From Pseudonocardia benzenivorans CB1190 (GTDB lineage: Bacteria > Actinomycetota > Actinomycetes > Mycobacteriales > Pseudonocardiaceae), in assembly GCF_000196675.2 (NCBI RefSeq), contig NC_015312.1, positions 2,604,001-2,668,000 of the forward strand: a DNA stretch of 64,000 nt, given 5' to 3'. Within the stretch, counting starts at the first letter, position 1. Every line of letters begins with the position of its first letter. Shown piece by piece: positions 19,766-28,080 of the stretch. A model generated the notes under the pieces. The model made no database searches and was not told the DNA's origin. It saw only the letters and a list, made by a program, of their open reading frames with translations. Made by a program: the position numbers and the translations under genes.

Positions 19766-19893
19766 ACCTCCCTGCTGTTCTCGGTGCCGGGCAGACGGTG
19801 TGAGGTTTGCGGTCGTGAGGTCGGGCGCAACCTCCTTGCTGTTCTCGGCGTGCGGGACGACGGCCAGGTTGCGCTCGCGGGGTCGGGGCGCAC
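19766..19893. repeat. Degenerate tandem repeat, two copies, 64-bp period
   Basis: Copy 1 starts at 19766 with ACCTCCCTGCTGTTCTCGG and copy 2 at 19830 with ACCTCCTTGCTGTTCTCGG. Both end in a GTCGGG(G)CGCA block. They lie between convergent genes and have no credible coding frame. Origin by local duplication is inferred. Confidence 0.55.
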
Positions 19894-19930
19894 ACTGATG
19901 GGCGTCTCCAGGCCGTGCGACAGCACGTGG

Positions 19931-20296
19931 TTACCGGCCGGACCGGACGACGACGTAGACGTTGGCGTCCGCGCGCACCTCGACCGGGTATGTCCGGGCG
20001 TGGAGCGCCGGGTCCGCCGACGACCTACCGTCCCGGATGTCGAACTCCCAGTGGTGCCACGGACAGACGACGACCGTCGGCCGCTCGGAGTAGCGGAACG
20101 TCTGCGGCGACCCGGGAAGCATCACGCCGCGCGTCTCGCCCTCGCACAGAGGTGCACCCATGTGAGGGCAGTAGTTGCGCAGAGCGTGTAGGACACCGTC
20201 GACGTTGAAGACCGCGATCGACCGACCGTCCGCGTCGATGATCCTCCGGTCGCCCGGAAGGAACTCGTCGGCCGGTCCGACCAGGTACTCGCTCAC
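19931..20296 (-). CDS. Rieske [2Fe-2S] ferredoxin-like protein
   Basis: 121 residues. Rieske ligands: Cys-Pro-His in LRNYCPHMGAPLCEG and Cys-Pro-Trp-His in VVVCPWHHWEFD. The stretch between the two halves is 32 residues, about twice the usual 16-17, so there is an insertion in the loop over the cluster. GTG start, overlapping the FAH gene stop by GTGA. It is the last gene of a ten-gene catabolic operon and has no Rieske oxygenase large subunit next to it, so its electron acceptor is unclear; the LLM flavoprotein or a distant oxygenase are options. Confidence 0.85.
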   Translation of the reverse strand: MSEYLVGPADEFLPGDRRIIDADGRSIAVFNVDGVLHALRNYCPHMGAPLCEGETRGVMLPGSPQTFRYSERPTVVVCPWHHWEFDIRDGRSSADPALHARTYPVEVRADANVYVVVRSGR

Positions 20297-21150
20297 GACA
20301 TCTCCGTCCGGATCTCGCCGATCCCGTCGATCGCGCAGCGCACGACGTCGCCGGGGGCGAGGTAGACGGGTGGGGTACGGCTGTGGCCGATGCCGCCCGG
20401 GGTGCCCGACAGGACGACGTCGCCGGCCCGCAGGGTCAGTCCGCGGGAGACGTACGCGACGAGCGCCGCGGGGGAGAAGATCATGTCGGCGACGGCCTCG
20501 TCCTGGCGGAGCTCGTCGCCGACCCAACACCGGAGGCGGGCTGCGCCGACGTCGAAGTGCGCGTCCGCGACGGTCACGGCGGGACCGAGGGGGAGGAACC
20601 CGTCGAGCCCCTTCGCCTTGATCCAGTCCACCCAACCGCCCTCGACCACCTGGAAGTCGCGTGCGCTGACATCGTTCGCGACGCTGAAGCCGCCGATGGC
20701 GGCCGCCGCCTCGGACTCCGACGCGTCCCGGACGGAGGCGCCCAGCACGATGGCCAGCTCGACCTCGTAGTCGATCATCTCGCTGACCTCCAGGGGCAGG
20801 ACCAGCCTCGATCGGGGCGGGGCCAGCGCGGACGCGTTCTTGGGAAAGCAGAACGGCTCGCTCGGCATCGCCGCCCCGAGCTCCGCGAGATGGGAGTGGA
20901 AGTTGAGCCCGGCGGCGACCACGGTCGCGCCGGGGTCCAGGCAGCCCGTCACGAGGTCGTCGCCGGCGCCGAGCGCGCCCGCAGGGTCGGCCGCGACCAG
21001 CCGCTCCCGTACCTCGTCCGGCCGGCCGAGGACGCCGCCGATCGTCACCACCCCGTCGACGAGCTCGTCGACCGCCATCCAGCTGTGCTGGGCGTCGAGC
21101 CGGACGGCCAGGCGGCTCCCGGCCGGTCCGCCGACGTACGCGATCTGCAT
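20293..21150 (-). CDS. Fumarylacetoacetate hydrolase family protein
   Basis: 285 residues. The FAH fold is shown by VAAGLNFHSHLAELG, metal-binding DYEVELAIVLG, GFSVANDVSARDFQ, and near the end DVVLSGTPGGIGHSR. The family hydrolyses or hydrates 2-keto-4-enoates or decarboxylates oxalo-compounds with Mg2+ in aromatic ring meta-cleavage pathways. It is co-translated with the Rieske protein and 9 bases from the M24 gene. A late step on a ring-opened product is likely. Confidence 0.88.
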   Translation of the reverse strand: MQIAYVGGPAGSRLAVRLDAQHSWMAVDELVDGVVTIGGVLGRPDEVRERLVAADPAGALGAGDDLVTGCLDPGATVVAAGLNFHSHLAELGAAMPSEPFCFPKNASALAPPRSRLVLPLEVSEMIDYEVELAIVLGASVRDASESEAAAAIGGFSVANDVSARDFQVVEGGWVDWIKAKGLDGFLPLGPAVTVADAHFDVGAARLRCWVGDELRQDEAVADMIFSPAALVAYVSRGLTLRAGDVVLSGTPGGIGHSRTPPVYLAPGDVVRCAIDGIGEIRTEMS

Positions 21151-21159
21151 CGTCGCCCC

Positions 21160-22443
21160 TCAGCCGCCGTACTCGAACGGGGAGTTGTCCCAGGAGAAGA
21201 GCCGGTCCGCGCCGTCGGCGCGGACGTGCATGATGTCCTCGATGAAGTAGCGCTCCCGGACGTCCCCGGGGTACTGGATGTGGGCGGACAGGACCATCCC
21301 GGCGTCGAGCGTCCAGTCCGTCCGGCCCGGAACGACCTCCATGTCGATGTGCTCCAGGCCGAGCCCGTGGAAGAAGACCGTCGACGTGTCGGCTCGGGGC
21401 AGGTCGCGGTTCATGACATCGAGGCCGATCTGCTGCAGACGGCTCATCGACACACCCGGCTCCGCCGCGTCGCGGATCGCGTCCAGTGCGTCGCTGCAGG
21501 CCTTCCCGACCCGGGCCTGCATCGCATCCGGTTCCCCTCCCACGAACCAGGTCTTCCCGCCGTCCCACGCGTAGTTCCGCCAGGAGCCGTGACAGTCGAA
21601 CATCAGGTTCATGCCGCGATCGATGACGAAGTCCGTGATCCCGTCGTCGGTGTAGAACGCAGGGTTCCCGTCCGGCGGGTTGGAGAAGATGATCGCGCCA
21701 CCGTCGTGGATCCAGCCGCCGGCGGCCAGCGCGTTGCAGTTGTATCGGTGGTTGAGTTCCTGCCACGTCACGCCCGGTTCCCACTCGACGAGCGTCTGCT
21801 CGAGCGCGATCTCGTTGATCCGCGACGAGTGCCGCATGATCTCGATCTCGGCGGGCGTCTTGACCTGCCGGATGTACTTCGCCGTGCTGAAGGCGTCGAC
21901 TATCTCGGCGGTCCCGGTGTCGACGATGCCGGCGACCCGCGGGTTGTCGAACCCGACCCGGCCGCGGTCGAGCCCGAGATCGCGGATCGCACCCTGCAGG
22001 GCGCGGGGAAAGTCCGGCGCATAGTTCGCGAGCGCGGCCTTGCCCCAGTCGGTGCCGAGAACGGTGTCGGGGACGAAGCGGCTGAACCCTGCGGCGTCGG
22101 CGGGAAAGGCCAGGGGCAGCATGACGTTGGCGTAGGGGCGGACGTCGTCGACCCAGGTCGGGCGGGCGAGCAGCGTGCCGAGGTCGAACTCCGGCATGAT
22201 CAGGATCGGGTGGTCCGGTGCGTGCCGGGAGAACACGAACGCGCCGAGAGGGTTGTCCTCGTGGTGGGCCGTCGTCGACTTCCCGCCGTAGCTGGTGAAG
22301 TAGAAGACGTTGGGGCGGCAGTAGGAGACCAGCCCGTCGAGACCTCGCTCGGTCAGGACGGCGACCACGCGGTCGACGTCGCACAGCCGCTCCGGGAGCG
22401 GCGGTGCCGGCGGGAGGTTCGTCAACCGGTCGGGGGCAACCAC
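21160..22443 (-). CDS. M24 family (Xaa-Pro peptidase/creatinase-like) hydrolase
   Basis: 427 residues. The creatinase N-domain (about 25-185) is followed by a pita-bread catalytic domain. The first two metal ligands are Asp residues 11 apart in MFDCHGSWRNYAWDGGKTW, the His is in FFHGLGLEHID, and the final Glu is in YFIEDIMHV. The fourth ligand position, usually Glu in a TIEPG motif, reads SAHIQYPG, so one metal ligand appears lost. The protein may thus act like creatinase, a non-metal C-N hydrolase, rather than a peptidase. Its place in a catabolic operon supports cleavage of an amide-like or guanidino-like substrate. Confidence 0.82.
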   Translation of the reverse strand: MVAPDRLTNLPPAPPLPERLCDVDRVVAVLTERGLDGLVSYCRPNVFYFTSYGGKSTTAHHEDNPLGAFVFSRHAPDHPILIMPEFDLGTLLARPTWVDDVRPYANVMLPLAFPADAAGFSRFVPDTVLGTDWGKAALANYAPDFPRALQGAIRDLGLDRGRVGFDNPRVAGIVDTGTAEIVDAFSTAKYIRQVKTPAEIEIMRHSSRINEIALEQTLVEWEPGVTWQELNHRYNCNALAAGGWIHDGGAIIFSNPPDGNPAFYTDDGITDFVIDRGMNLMFDCHGSWRNYAWDGGKTWFVGGEPDAMQARVGKACSDALDAIRDAAEPGVSMSRLQQIGLDVMNRDLPRADTSTVFFHGLGLEHIDMEVVPGRTDWTLDAGMVLSAHIQYPGDVRERYFIEDIMHVRADGADRLFSWDNSPFEYGG

Positions 22444-22479
22444 GATCAGTGCTCCTTCGTTCGTAGACGGTCGGCGGGG

Positions 22480-23667
22480 CTATCGGCCGAGCCGGAAGAA
22501 GTCGGACGGGAGGTCATGGGTCAGCGACCGGCGCATGTCCCGGGGAACGCGTCGAAGGGCCATCTCCGGTGCGTCGGCGTCCCAGTGCGGGTAGTCCGAG
22601 CTGAACATGACACACCGGTCCGCCCGCGCGAGCCGCATCATCGTGCCGAGGTCGGACGGATCGGCCGGCTCGTAGATCGGCTGGGTCGTGAAGCGAACGT
22701 GCTCGAGCACGTACTCGCTCGGCGGCCGCTGCAGCCAGGGGCACTCGTCCCGCAGGCCCTTCCAGTCCTTGTCGAGGCGCCAGAGCACGTGCGGCAACCA
22801 CGCCCAACCGGCCTCGATCAGGCCGAAGCGCAGCGTCGGGAAGCGTTCGAAGACCCCGGCGACCACGAGGCTGACGAGGTGACGCATGTACACCTGGGGG
22901 ATCGACGCGTGGAACTCGAGGTAGTACTCGGGCTTGCCGACGGCGATCATCGCGGTGTTCGTCCCGGAGCTCTCCCCACCCGGGTGCGTCACGACCGGCA
23001 GTCCGTACTCGAGCGCCGCCTCGTAGATCGGGTAGTAGTGCCGGTGTCCGAACGCCATTCCGTTGTCGGTCCCGGGCACGTACACCGCCGCGACCGCGGG
23101 GCTCCGGCCCCAGCGGTGGACCTCGGTCGCGGCAAGTGCCGGATCCTGCGGCGGGACGACGAGAGCGATCCGGAACCGTGGGTCCTCCCGGCACCACACG
23201 TCCTCGAGCCACAGGTTGTGAGCCGACGCGACCGCGGCGGCGATCTCGGGCTCGGGGATGCCGCCCAGTCCGAGGACGCCCCCGCCGATCAGCAGCGCCC
23301 CGCCGAGGCCGTGGCGATCGAGGTGGTCGGTGACGACGAACCGCGGGTCCGACCCGGGCGGGCCACCGTCGGGCGGCATCGCGTCGAGGCGCATCGTCCC
23401 GCCGGGGTTCGTGTAGTTGACGCCCGGGAGCCGCATCTCGGCGCCCGGGACCTGCACGACGTTGTCGCCGCGCAGCACCCGCGCCGCGCTCCCGCGGGGC
23501 GCGTCGAGCAGGCCCATGCGCTTGCGCATCGCGGTGCTCTCCACATAAGGGGCGAGGTCGCGGATCCCGTTGCGGAAGTTGGGATGGACGTCGGAGTCGA
23601 AGGCGCCGGACAGGAAGCCCGACCGCGACGGCGCGATTCGCTCGCCGGCGCCGGTGTCGATCGTCAT
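22480..23667 (-). CDS. Amidohydrolase-2 family protein (ACMSD/resorcylate decarboxylase type)
   Basis: 395 residues. Metal motif Asp26-Val-His28 in FDSDVHPNF, a further His in PVVTHPGGESSG and the final Asp in FSSDYPHWD. This is the layout of the amidohydrolase-2 family, which includes 2-amino-3-carboxymuconate semialdehyde decarboxylase, gamma-resorcylate decarboxylase and some hydrolases. The gap to the LLM gene is a single base (23668), so it is tightly in the operon. Decarboxylation or hydrolysis of a ring or ring-opened acid is the best inference. Confidence 0.87.
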   Translation of the reverse strand: MTIDTGAGERIAPSRSGFLSGAFDSDVHPNFRNGIRDLAPYVESTAMRKRMGLLDAPRGSAARVLRGDNVVQVPGAEMRLPGVNYTNPGGTMRLDAMPPDGGPPGSDPRFVVTDHLDRHGLGGALLIGGGVLGLGGIPEPEIAAAVASAHNLWLEDVWCREDPRFRIALVVPPQDPALAATEVHRWGRSPAVAAVYVPGTDNGMAFGHRHYYPIYEAALEYGLPVVTHPGGESSGTNTAMIAVGKPEYYLEFHASIPQVYMRHLVSLVVAGVFERFPTLRFGLIEAGWAWLPHVLWRLDKDWKGLRDECPWLQRPPSEYVLEHVRFTTQPIYEPADPSDLGTMMRLARADRCVMFSSDYPHWDADAPEMALRRVPRDMRRSLTHDLPSDFFRLGR

Positions 23668-23668
23668 G

Positions 23669-24568
23669 TCATCGGGCTCCGATCTGGTCGGTGATCTCCT
23701 GCAGCACCGTCGCGGTGTGGGCCGGTGTGGTCCAGGGGGGCTCGACGACGATCTCGTCGACGTCGCGTGTCGCGATGGCCTCGACCATGCCGAGGAGCTC
23801 GTCGCGATCGGTCCGATCGTGTTGGACGATGCGCACGGTCCGGGTGAACGGCGTGCCCGGTCTGTCCTTCGTCAGCCGGGCGAGCGTCTCGAGCTGCTCG
23901 TCCAGGGCGTCCAGGTAGGGTCCCCAGCTCATCGCGATCCCGAGCCAGCCGTCGCCGAGGTCGGCCGCTCGCCGTAGGGCCGCCGGCGCGTTGCCGCCGA
24001 GGAGGACCGGGATGCGTGTGACAGGCGCGGGATGCAGGTGGACACGTTGCCCGGCCCCGAGAGTCAGCGTCCCGGTCCAGGCGTCCCGGAGCGTCGCCAC
24101 ACCGCTCTCGAGCCGGTCCGTCCTGGAGGCGAAGTCGTAGCCGAGCGCGTCGAACTCCTCGCGCAGCCAACCCGCCCCGAGGCCGAGGACGAAGCGCCCA
24201 TCGGTGAGCCGGTCGATCGTCGCCGCCATCTTCGCGACCTCGATCGGACGGCGTTGGGGGAGCACGAGGACAGCGGTGCCGACCCACAGCGGCCCCGAGA
24301 TCGCCGCGGCCGCCGCGCAGCAGGTCAGCGCCTCGAACCACGGCGTCGTCACGGTGCGGATACGGTCGACCTGGTCGTCGGCCGAGGGGGAGTACGGGTG
24401 CACCGACGAGGCGTGTTCGGCGACGACGAGGTGGTCGGCGAACCACAGACCCGTCGCGCCGCCCTCGCCGACGGCGTCCACGACGGCCGCGATCGGCTCG
24501 CGCAGCAGCAGGTCGCCGCCGTTGGGCACGACGCAGCCGACGCGCGGCGGCCGGAGGTCAGCCGTCAT
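23669..24568 (-). CDS. LLM-class F420/FMN-dependent oxidoreductase
   Basis: 299 residues. Luciferase-like TIM barrel: PNGGDLLLREPI near the start, LWFADHLVV, VGTAVLVLPQRRPIEVAKMA and RFVLGLGAGWLREEF, the F420-type LLM signature. The ATG at 24568 is preferred over 24607 because it overlaps the upstream VOC gene by only 11 bases and begins the conserved fold. In the operon it could provide an oxygen insertion (FMNH2/O2) or a hydride step (F420). F420 use is inferred from the actinobacterial subgroup. Confidence 0.87.
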   Translation of the reverse strand: MTADLRPPRVGCVVPNGGDLLLREPIAAVVDAVGEGGATGLWFADHLVVAEHASSVHPYSPSADDQVDRIRTVTTPWFEALTCCAAAAAISGPLWVGTAVLVLPQRRPIEVAKMAATIDRLTDGRFVLGLGAGWLREEFDALGYDFASRTDRLESGVATLRDAWTGTLTLGAGQRVHLHPAPVTRIPVLLGGNAPAALRRAADLGDGWLGIAMSWGPYLDALDEQLETLARLTKDRPGTPFTRTVRIVQHDRTDRDELLGMVEAIATRDVDEIVVEPPWTTPAHTATVLQEITDQIGAR

Positions 24569-25031
24569 GACGGCTGTCCACCTGCACGATGTTTCCCTCG
24601 AAATCACGGAAGATCACGGTACGGATGGGACGCCCTGCGCTCTCGCCCCAGCTCGTGCTGTCCTCCCACGCCGGACCGTGCACGATCGTCACCCCGGCAG
24701 CGGGAGCGGCGGCCACGAGCGCGTCGAGTCCCTCGGCCCAGAAGGCGATGTGGTGGAAGCCGACGTCGAACAGGTTGCGCGGCTCACCGTCGGCCCGATG
24801 GTCGAGCTGCTGGTCCAGCACGAGGAACGAGGCGTCGTCGTGCTCGGCGAGACGCAGGTAGACGGCGCGGCGCCCCGACTGGGCCGAACCGTCGCCGCGT
24901 TCGCGCCCACGCTGCTCGTGCTGGTCGAGACTCACCGCCAGGCCGAGGAAGTCCCGGTAGAAGCGCAGCGCCTCCGCCATGTCGCGGACGCCGACTGCGA
25001 TGTGGGACACGGCCCTGATGTGGGGGCTCAT
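24558..25031 (-). CDS. Single-domain VOC family protein (glyoxalase/dioxygenase-like)
   Basis: 157 residues, one VOC module with the metal triad positions His (VSHIAVGVRDM), His (FHHIAFWAEG) and Glu (FRDFEGNIVQV). The VSHIAVGVRDMxxALRFYRD beginning is typical of lactoylglutathione lyase-like proteins and of extradiol dioxygenase C-terminal domains. Its ATG overlaps the LivG-like gene stop (ATGA). As the only likely Fe(II) enzyme in the operon it could be the ring-cleaving enzyme or an epimerase/isomerase. Confidence 0.83.
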   Translation of the reverse strand: MSPHIRAVSHIAVGVRDMAEALRFYRDFLGLAVSLDQHEQRGRERGDGSAQSGRRAVYLRLAEHDDASFLVLDQQLDHRADGEPRNLFDVGFHHIAFWAEGLDALVAAAPAAGVTIVHGPAWEDSTSWGESAGRPIRTVIFRDFEGNIVQVDSRHDG

Positions 25032-25894
25032 CGTTGCTCTCCAGGTGCGATCTGGTCCACGAGCCCCTCGCTGGCGTGGCCGATGAAGGTGTCGACGACC
25101 GCGCGGTCGGCGAGGACCTCGGCGGTCGGGCCACGCGCGATGACGCGGCCTGCTGCCAGCGCGACCATCGACCCGGCGAGGGAGCTCACGAACTCGACGT
25201 CGTGGTCGACCACGACGACCGACCGGTTCGTCCCCTCGACGAGCGTCCGGATCAGGTCGGCGATCATCGCGCGGTCACCGGACGCGACGCCGGACGTCGG
25301 CTCGTCGAGCAGGAGCAGCGTCGGGCCTGCGATGACGGCACGCACGATGTCGGCGATCTTGCGCACGCCGTAGGGGCAGTGCTTGAGCGGGACACCGAGG
25401 TAGTCGGCGACCCCGGCGCGCTCGGCCCAGCCCCGCACGGTCTCCCGGGCCGCCTGCTCGGCGCGCCTGCTCGAGCGCAGCGACAGCAACGCCGGGGCCA
25501 GGCCCACGGCCCAGTCGGTCTCGAGCCCCAGCATCATGTACTCGCCCGTCGTCAGCTCCTGCAGGCTCCCGATGTTCTGGAACGAGCGGCCGACGCCGAG
25601 CCGGGCGACACCCTCGGGGGAGAGGGCGCTGATGCTGATCCCGGTGATCGTCGCCTCACCCTCGGACGGCTGGTAGTACCCCGACGCGACGTTGAGCAGG
25701 CTGCTCTTCCCGGACCCGTTGGAGCCGATCAGGCCCACGATCTCGCCGAGGCCGACCTGCATCCTGACGGCGTCGAGCACCGTGAGGTCGCCGAACCGGA
25801 CCGTCACGTCGCACACGTCGAGCAGCACCGCCGAGTCCTGCACGTCGGCTCCTTCCACAGTGCCGGTCACGCTGTCGCTCACTGGTTCCCTCAC
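25028..25894 (-). CDS. Branched-chain-type ABC transporter ATP-binding protein (LivG-like)
   Basis: 288 residues. Walker A GLIGSNGSGKSSLLN, Walker B TLLLLDEPTSG and switch His (VVVDHDVEFV). The signature motif is degenerate: KHCPYGVRKIADIVRA in place of LSxGxxxxxxIARAL. It belongs to the same transporter as LivH downstream and the fused LivM-LivF protein upstream; ATGA overlaps on both sides indicate one transcript. The system probably imports the substrate of the operon's enzymes. Confidence 0.9.
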   Translation of the reverse strand: MREPVSDSVTGTVEGADVQDSAVLLDVCDVTVRFGDLTVLDAVRMQVGLGEIVGLIGSNGSGKSSLLNVASGYYQPSEGEATITGISISALSPEGVARLGVGRSFQNIGSLQELTTGEYMMLGLETDWAVGLAPALLSLRSSRRAEQAARETVRGWAERAGVADYLGVPLKHCPYGVRKIADIVRAVIAGPTLLLLDEPTSGVASGDRAMIADLIRTLVEGTNRSVVVVDHDVEFVSSLAGSMVALAAGRVIARGPTAEVLADRAVVDTFIGHASEGLVDQIAPGEQR

Positions 25895-26754
25895 AGCCGC
25901 TGCGCCGTCCGCCGGCCGAACAGCCCGAAGGGCAGGACGAGCAGCACGGCCAGCATGAAGAGATAGACGACCGAGCCCCCGAGCACGCCGCCGAGCAGGT
26001 AGTTCGCGACGGTGAAGATCGCCGCGAGGACGACCGAGCCGATCAGTGAGCCGGGAATGCTCTTCAGGCCGCCGAGCACGGCCGCCGGGAAGGCCAGCAG
26101 ACCGATGTCGGCGAGGGAGAACGTCACGCTGCTCGTCTGCGCGAAGACGACGCCGGCGATCGCCGCCGTCGCCCCGGCGACGACCCAGGCGAGGCCCGAG
26201 AGCCGGTGCACCCGCATCCCCGAGTACACCGCCAGGGTCTCGTTGTGCGCCAGCGCCCGCATCCGCAGACCCGGCACGGTCCTGAAGATCAGGAACGTCA
26301 GGACCCCCACGACGCCGACGGCGATGCCGAGCGAGATCACGCTGCTCCAGGGAAGCCGGCCCGCGCCGATCCCGATGACGGCGCTGGTCGGCGGGGAGAT
26401 GCTCCGTGACTGGGTGCTCCAGATGAGGTCGATGACCTGCGTGATGATCAGCGCGACGAGGAAGGACATGACGACCTTCTCGAACTCGGACTTGCCGAGC
26501 ATGAACCGCATCGTCGTCGCGTAGATGACGACGCCCATGACCGCGATGACGCCGACGGTGACGGCCAGGCCACCCCAGTAGCCGAGCGACGGCTGGACCG
26601 TCGACATGATGTAGGCGCCGAACATCAGCAGGTGGCCCTGGGCGAAGCTCAGGACGCCCGTCGACCGGTACAACACGACGAGACCGACGTTGACCAGGCC
26701 GAAGATCGCGGCCAGCAGGACGACGTTCGCGACGAGGTCGACGGCTACCCGCAC
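25891..26754 (-). CDS. Branched-chain-type ABC transporter permease (LivH-like)
   Basis: 287 residues, about eight hydrophobic segments. VVLYRSTGVLSFAQGHLLMF is the conserved LivH N-terminal stretch, and MRALAHNETLAVYSGMRVHR is the cytoplasmic coupling loop. It lies between the lipoprotein gene (20-base gap) and livG (4-base overlap). Confidence 0.92.
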   Translation of the reverse strand: MRVAVDLVANVVLLAAIFGLVNVGLVVLYRSTGVLSFAQGHLLMFGAYIMSTVQPSLGYWGGLAVTVGVIAVMGVVIYATTMRFMLGKSEFEKVVMSFLVALIITQVIDLIWSTQSRSISPPTSAVIGIGAGRLPWSSVISLGIAVGVVGVLTFLIFRTVPGLRMRALAHNETLAVYSGMRVHRLSGLAWVVAGATAAIAGVVFAQTSSVTFSLADIGLLAFPAAVLGGLKSIPGSLIGSVVLAAIFTVANYLLGGVLGGSVVYLFMLAVLLVLPFGLFGRRTAQRL

Positions 26755-26773
26755 GGCACCGCTCCCGCCGCCG

Positions 26774-28006
26774 TCACACCTTCACCTCGAGCTTGACCGC
26801 GTCCCCCGCGTAGGTCAGGTTCCCGGTCGCGGCGTCCCACTTCGCGAACTTCACGACGCCGATGCCGCTGTGGTCCTGGTCGGAGTACGCGACGGGGCCG
26901 AAGGCCAGGTCGTCGAGCGACGAGCTGAAGGTCGAGATGGTGGACCGGAACTTCTCAGGCTCGCACGGGAAGCCGCACTTCGCGAACACCTCGGCGGCGA
27001 TGATGCCCTGGATGTAGCCGACCTCCACGCCCTGCTCCATGGGGTCGACGCCGTTCGCCTTGAGGTCCTCGAGGAAGGTCTTGCTGCCCGGGGTGTCCCC
27101 GAGGATGTTGACCGTCGCGAGCACCGCGTAGCCGGTGTGCCCGAGGCCGGCGATCTCCTTGAGCACCTCGGGGCCGCCGCCGAAGGAGTAGTTCGCCCAC
27201 GGCATTGACATGTCGAGGCCGCTGGTCGCCGCGACCTTCACCGCGGCGATGACGTCGGTGGGGATCAGCCCCGAGACGATCGCGTCGACGTTCGCGGACC
27301 GGATGGCGCTCATCACGGGCCCCATCGCGCCCTGCCCGACCGGCGGGCTCTCGACGGTGACGAGGTCGATGCCGACCTCGGTGGCGTAGGCCTTGGTGGC
27401 CTCGAGCGCCTCGGTGCTCGACGGGGTGGCGTAGTAGATCGCGGCGACCCGGGGCTTGGCGGGCACCTTGCCCTGGCCCGCGAGCGACATGATGTACGCG
27501 AGCTGCGCCGGGCCCTGGAGGTTCTGGTTGGCGCTCGAGCTGAACACCGACGGGTTGGGCGGCTGGATGAAGCTGCCGGGCGTGCCCGCGTCGATGAGCG
27601 CCATCTTGTCGCGCTCCGCGAGCGGCACGACCACGGGCGTCTGTTGGCTGGACACCAGACCCGCGATCGCCGAGGCGTTCGAGCTGGTGACGAGCTCCCG
27701 GTAGACCGACGTGATCCGCGCGGTGTTGGAGCCGTCGTCGCGGATCACCAGCTCGATCTTCCGCCCGTCGACGCCGCCCCGGCGGTTGACCCCGTCCACC
27801 GCCGCCTGCAGGCCCTTGCTGGCCGGGGTGCTCGCCGCCCGCGCGATGCCGGAGAGGTCGAACTGGCCGCCGAGGACGAACGGACTGCTCGCGTCGGCCG
27901 CGCCACCACCTCCACCACCGTCCGAGCCACAGCTCGCGGCGATCAGCCCGACCGCGATCGCCGCGCAGGCGAGCCTGCCGGCCCTGCGGATGCGCACTCC
28001 CAGCAT
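26774..28006 (-). CDS. Branched-chain-type ABC transporter substrate-binding lipoprotein
   Basis: 410 residues. Signal peptide with lipobox AAS-Cys26 (VGLIAASCGSD), then a glycine-rich tether and a Leu/Ile/Val-binding-like periplasmic fold (FVLGGQFDLSGIARAASTPA, KIELVIRDDGSNTARITSVY). The ATG at 28006 has AAGGAGG 6 bases upstream. As the binding protein of the import system it would recognise the catabolic substrate outside the membrane; such proteins also bind aromatic acids, not only amino acids. Confidence 0.92.
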   Translation of the reverse strand: MLGVRIRRAGRLACAAIAVGLIAASCGSDGGGGGGAADASSPFVLGGQFDLSGIARAASTPASKGLQAAVDGVNRRGGVDGRKIELVIRDDGSNTARITSVYRELVTSSNASAIAGLVSSQQTPVVVPLAERDKMALIDAGTPGSFIQPPNPSVFSSSANQNLQGPAQLAYIMSLAGQGKVPAKPRVAAIYYATPSSTEALEATKAYATEVGIDLVTVESPPVGQGAMGPVMSAIRSANVDAIVSGLIPTDVIAAVKVAATSGLDMSMPWANYSFGGGPEVLKEIAGLGHTGYAVLATVNILGDTPGSKTFLEDLKANGVDPMEQGVEVGYIQGIIAAEVFAKCGFPCEPEKFRSTISTFSSSLDDLAFGPVAYSDQDHSGIGVVKFAKWDAATGNLTYAGDAVKLEVKV

Positions 28007-28080
28007 CAACGACCTCCTTGTCGTCTCGCCGTCGTCGTCGACTCGCGAGATGCTCCGAACGGACCGGGGAACTGCCGGAC

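Noticed and set aside
20383..23694. 1103-residue plus-strand frame opposite the FAH/M24/amidohydrolase genes
   Set aside because: No recognisable fold; the minus strand carries overlapping conserved enzymes.
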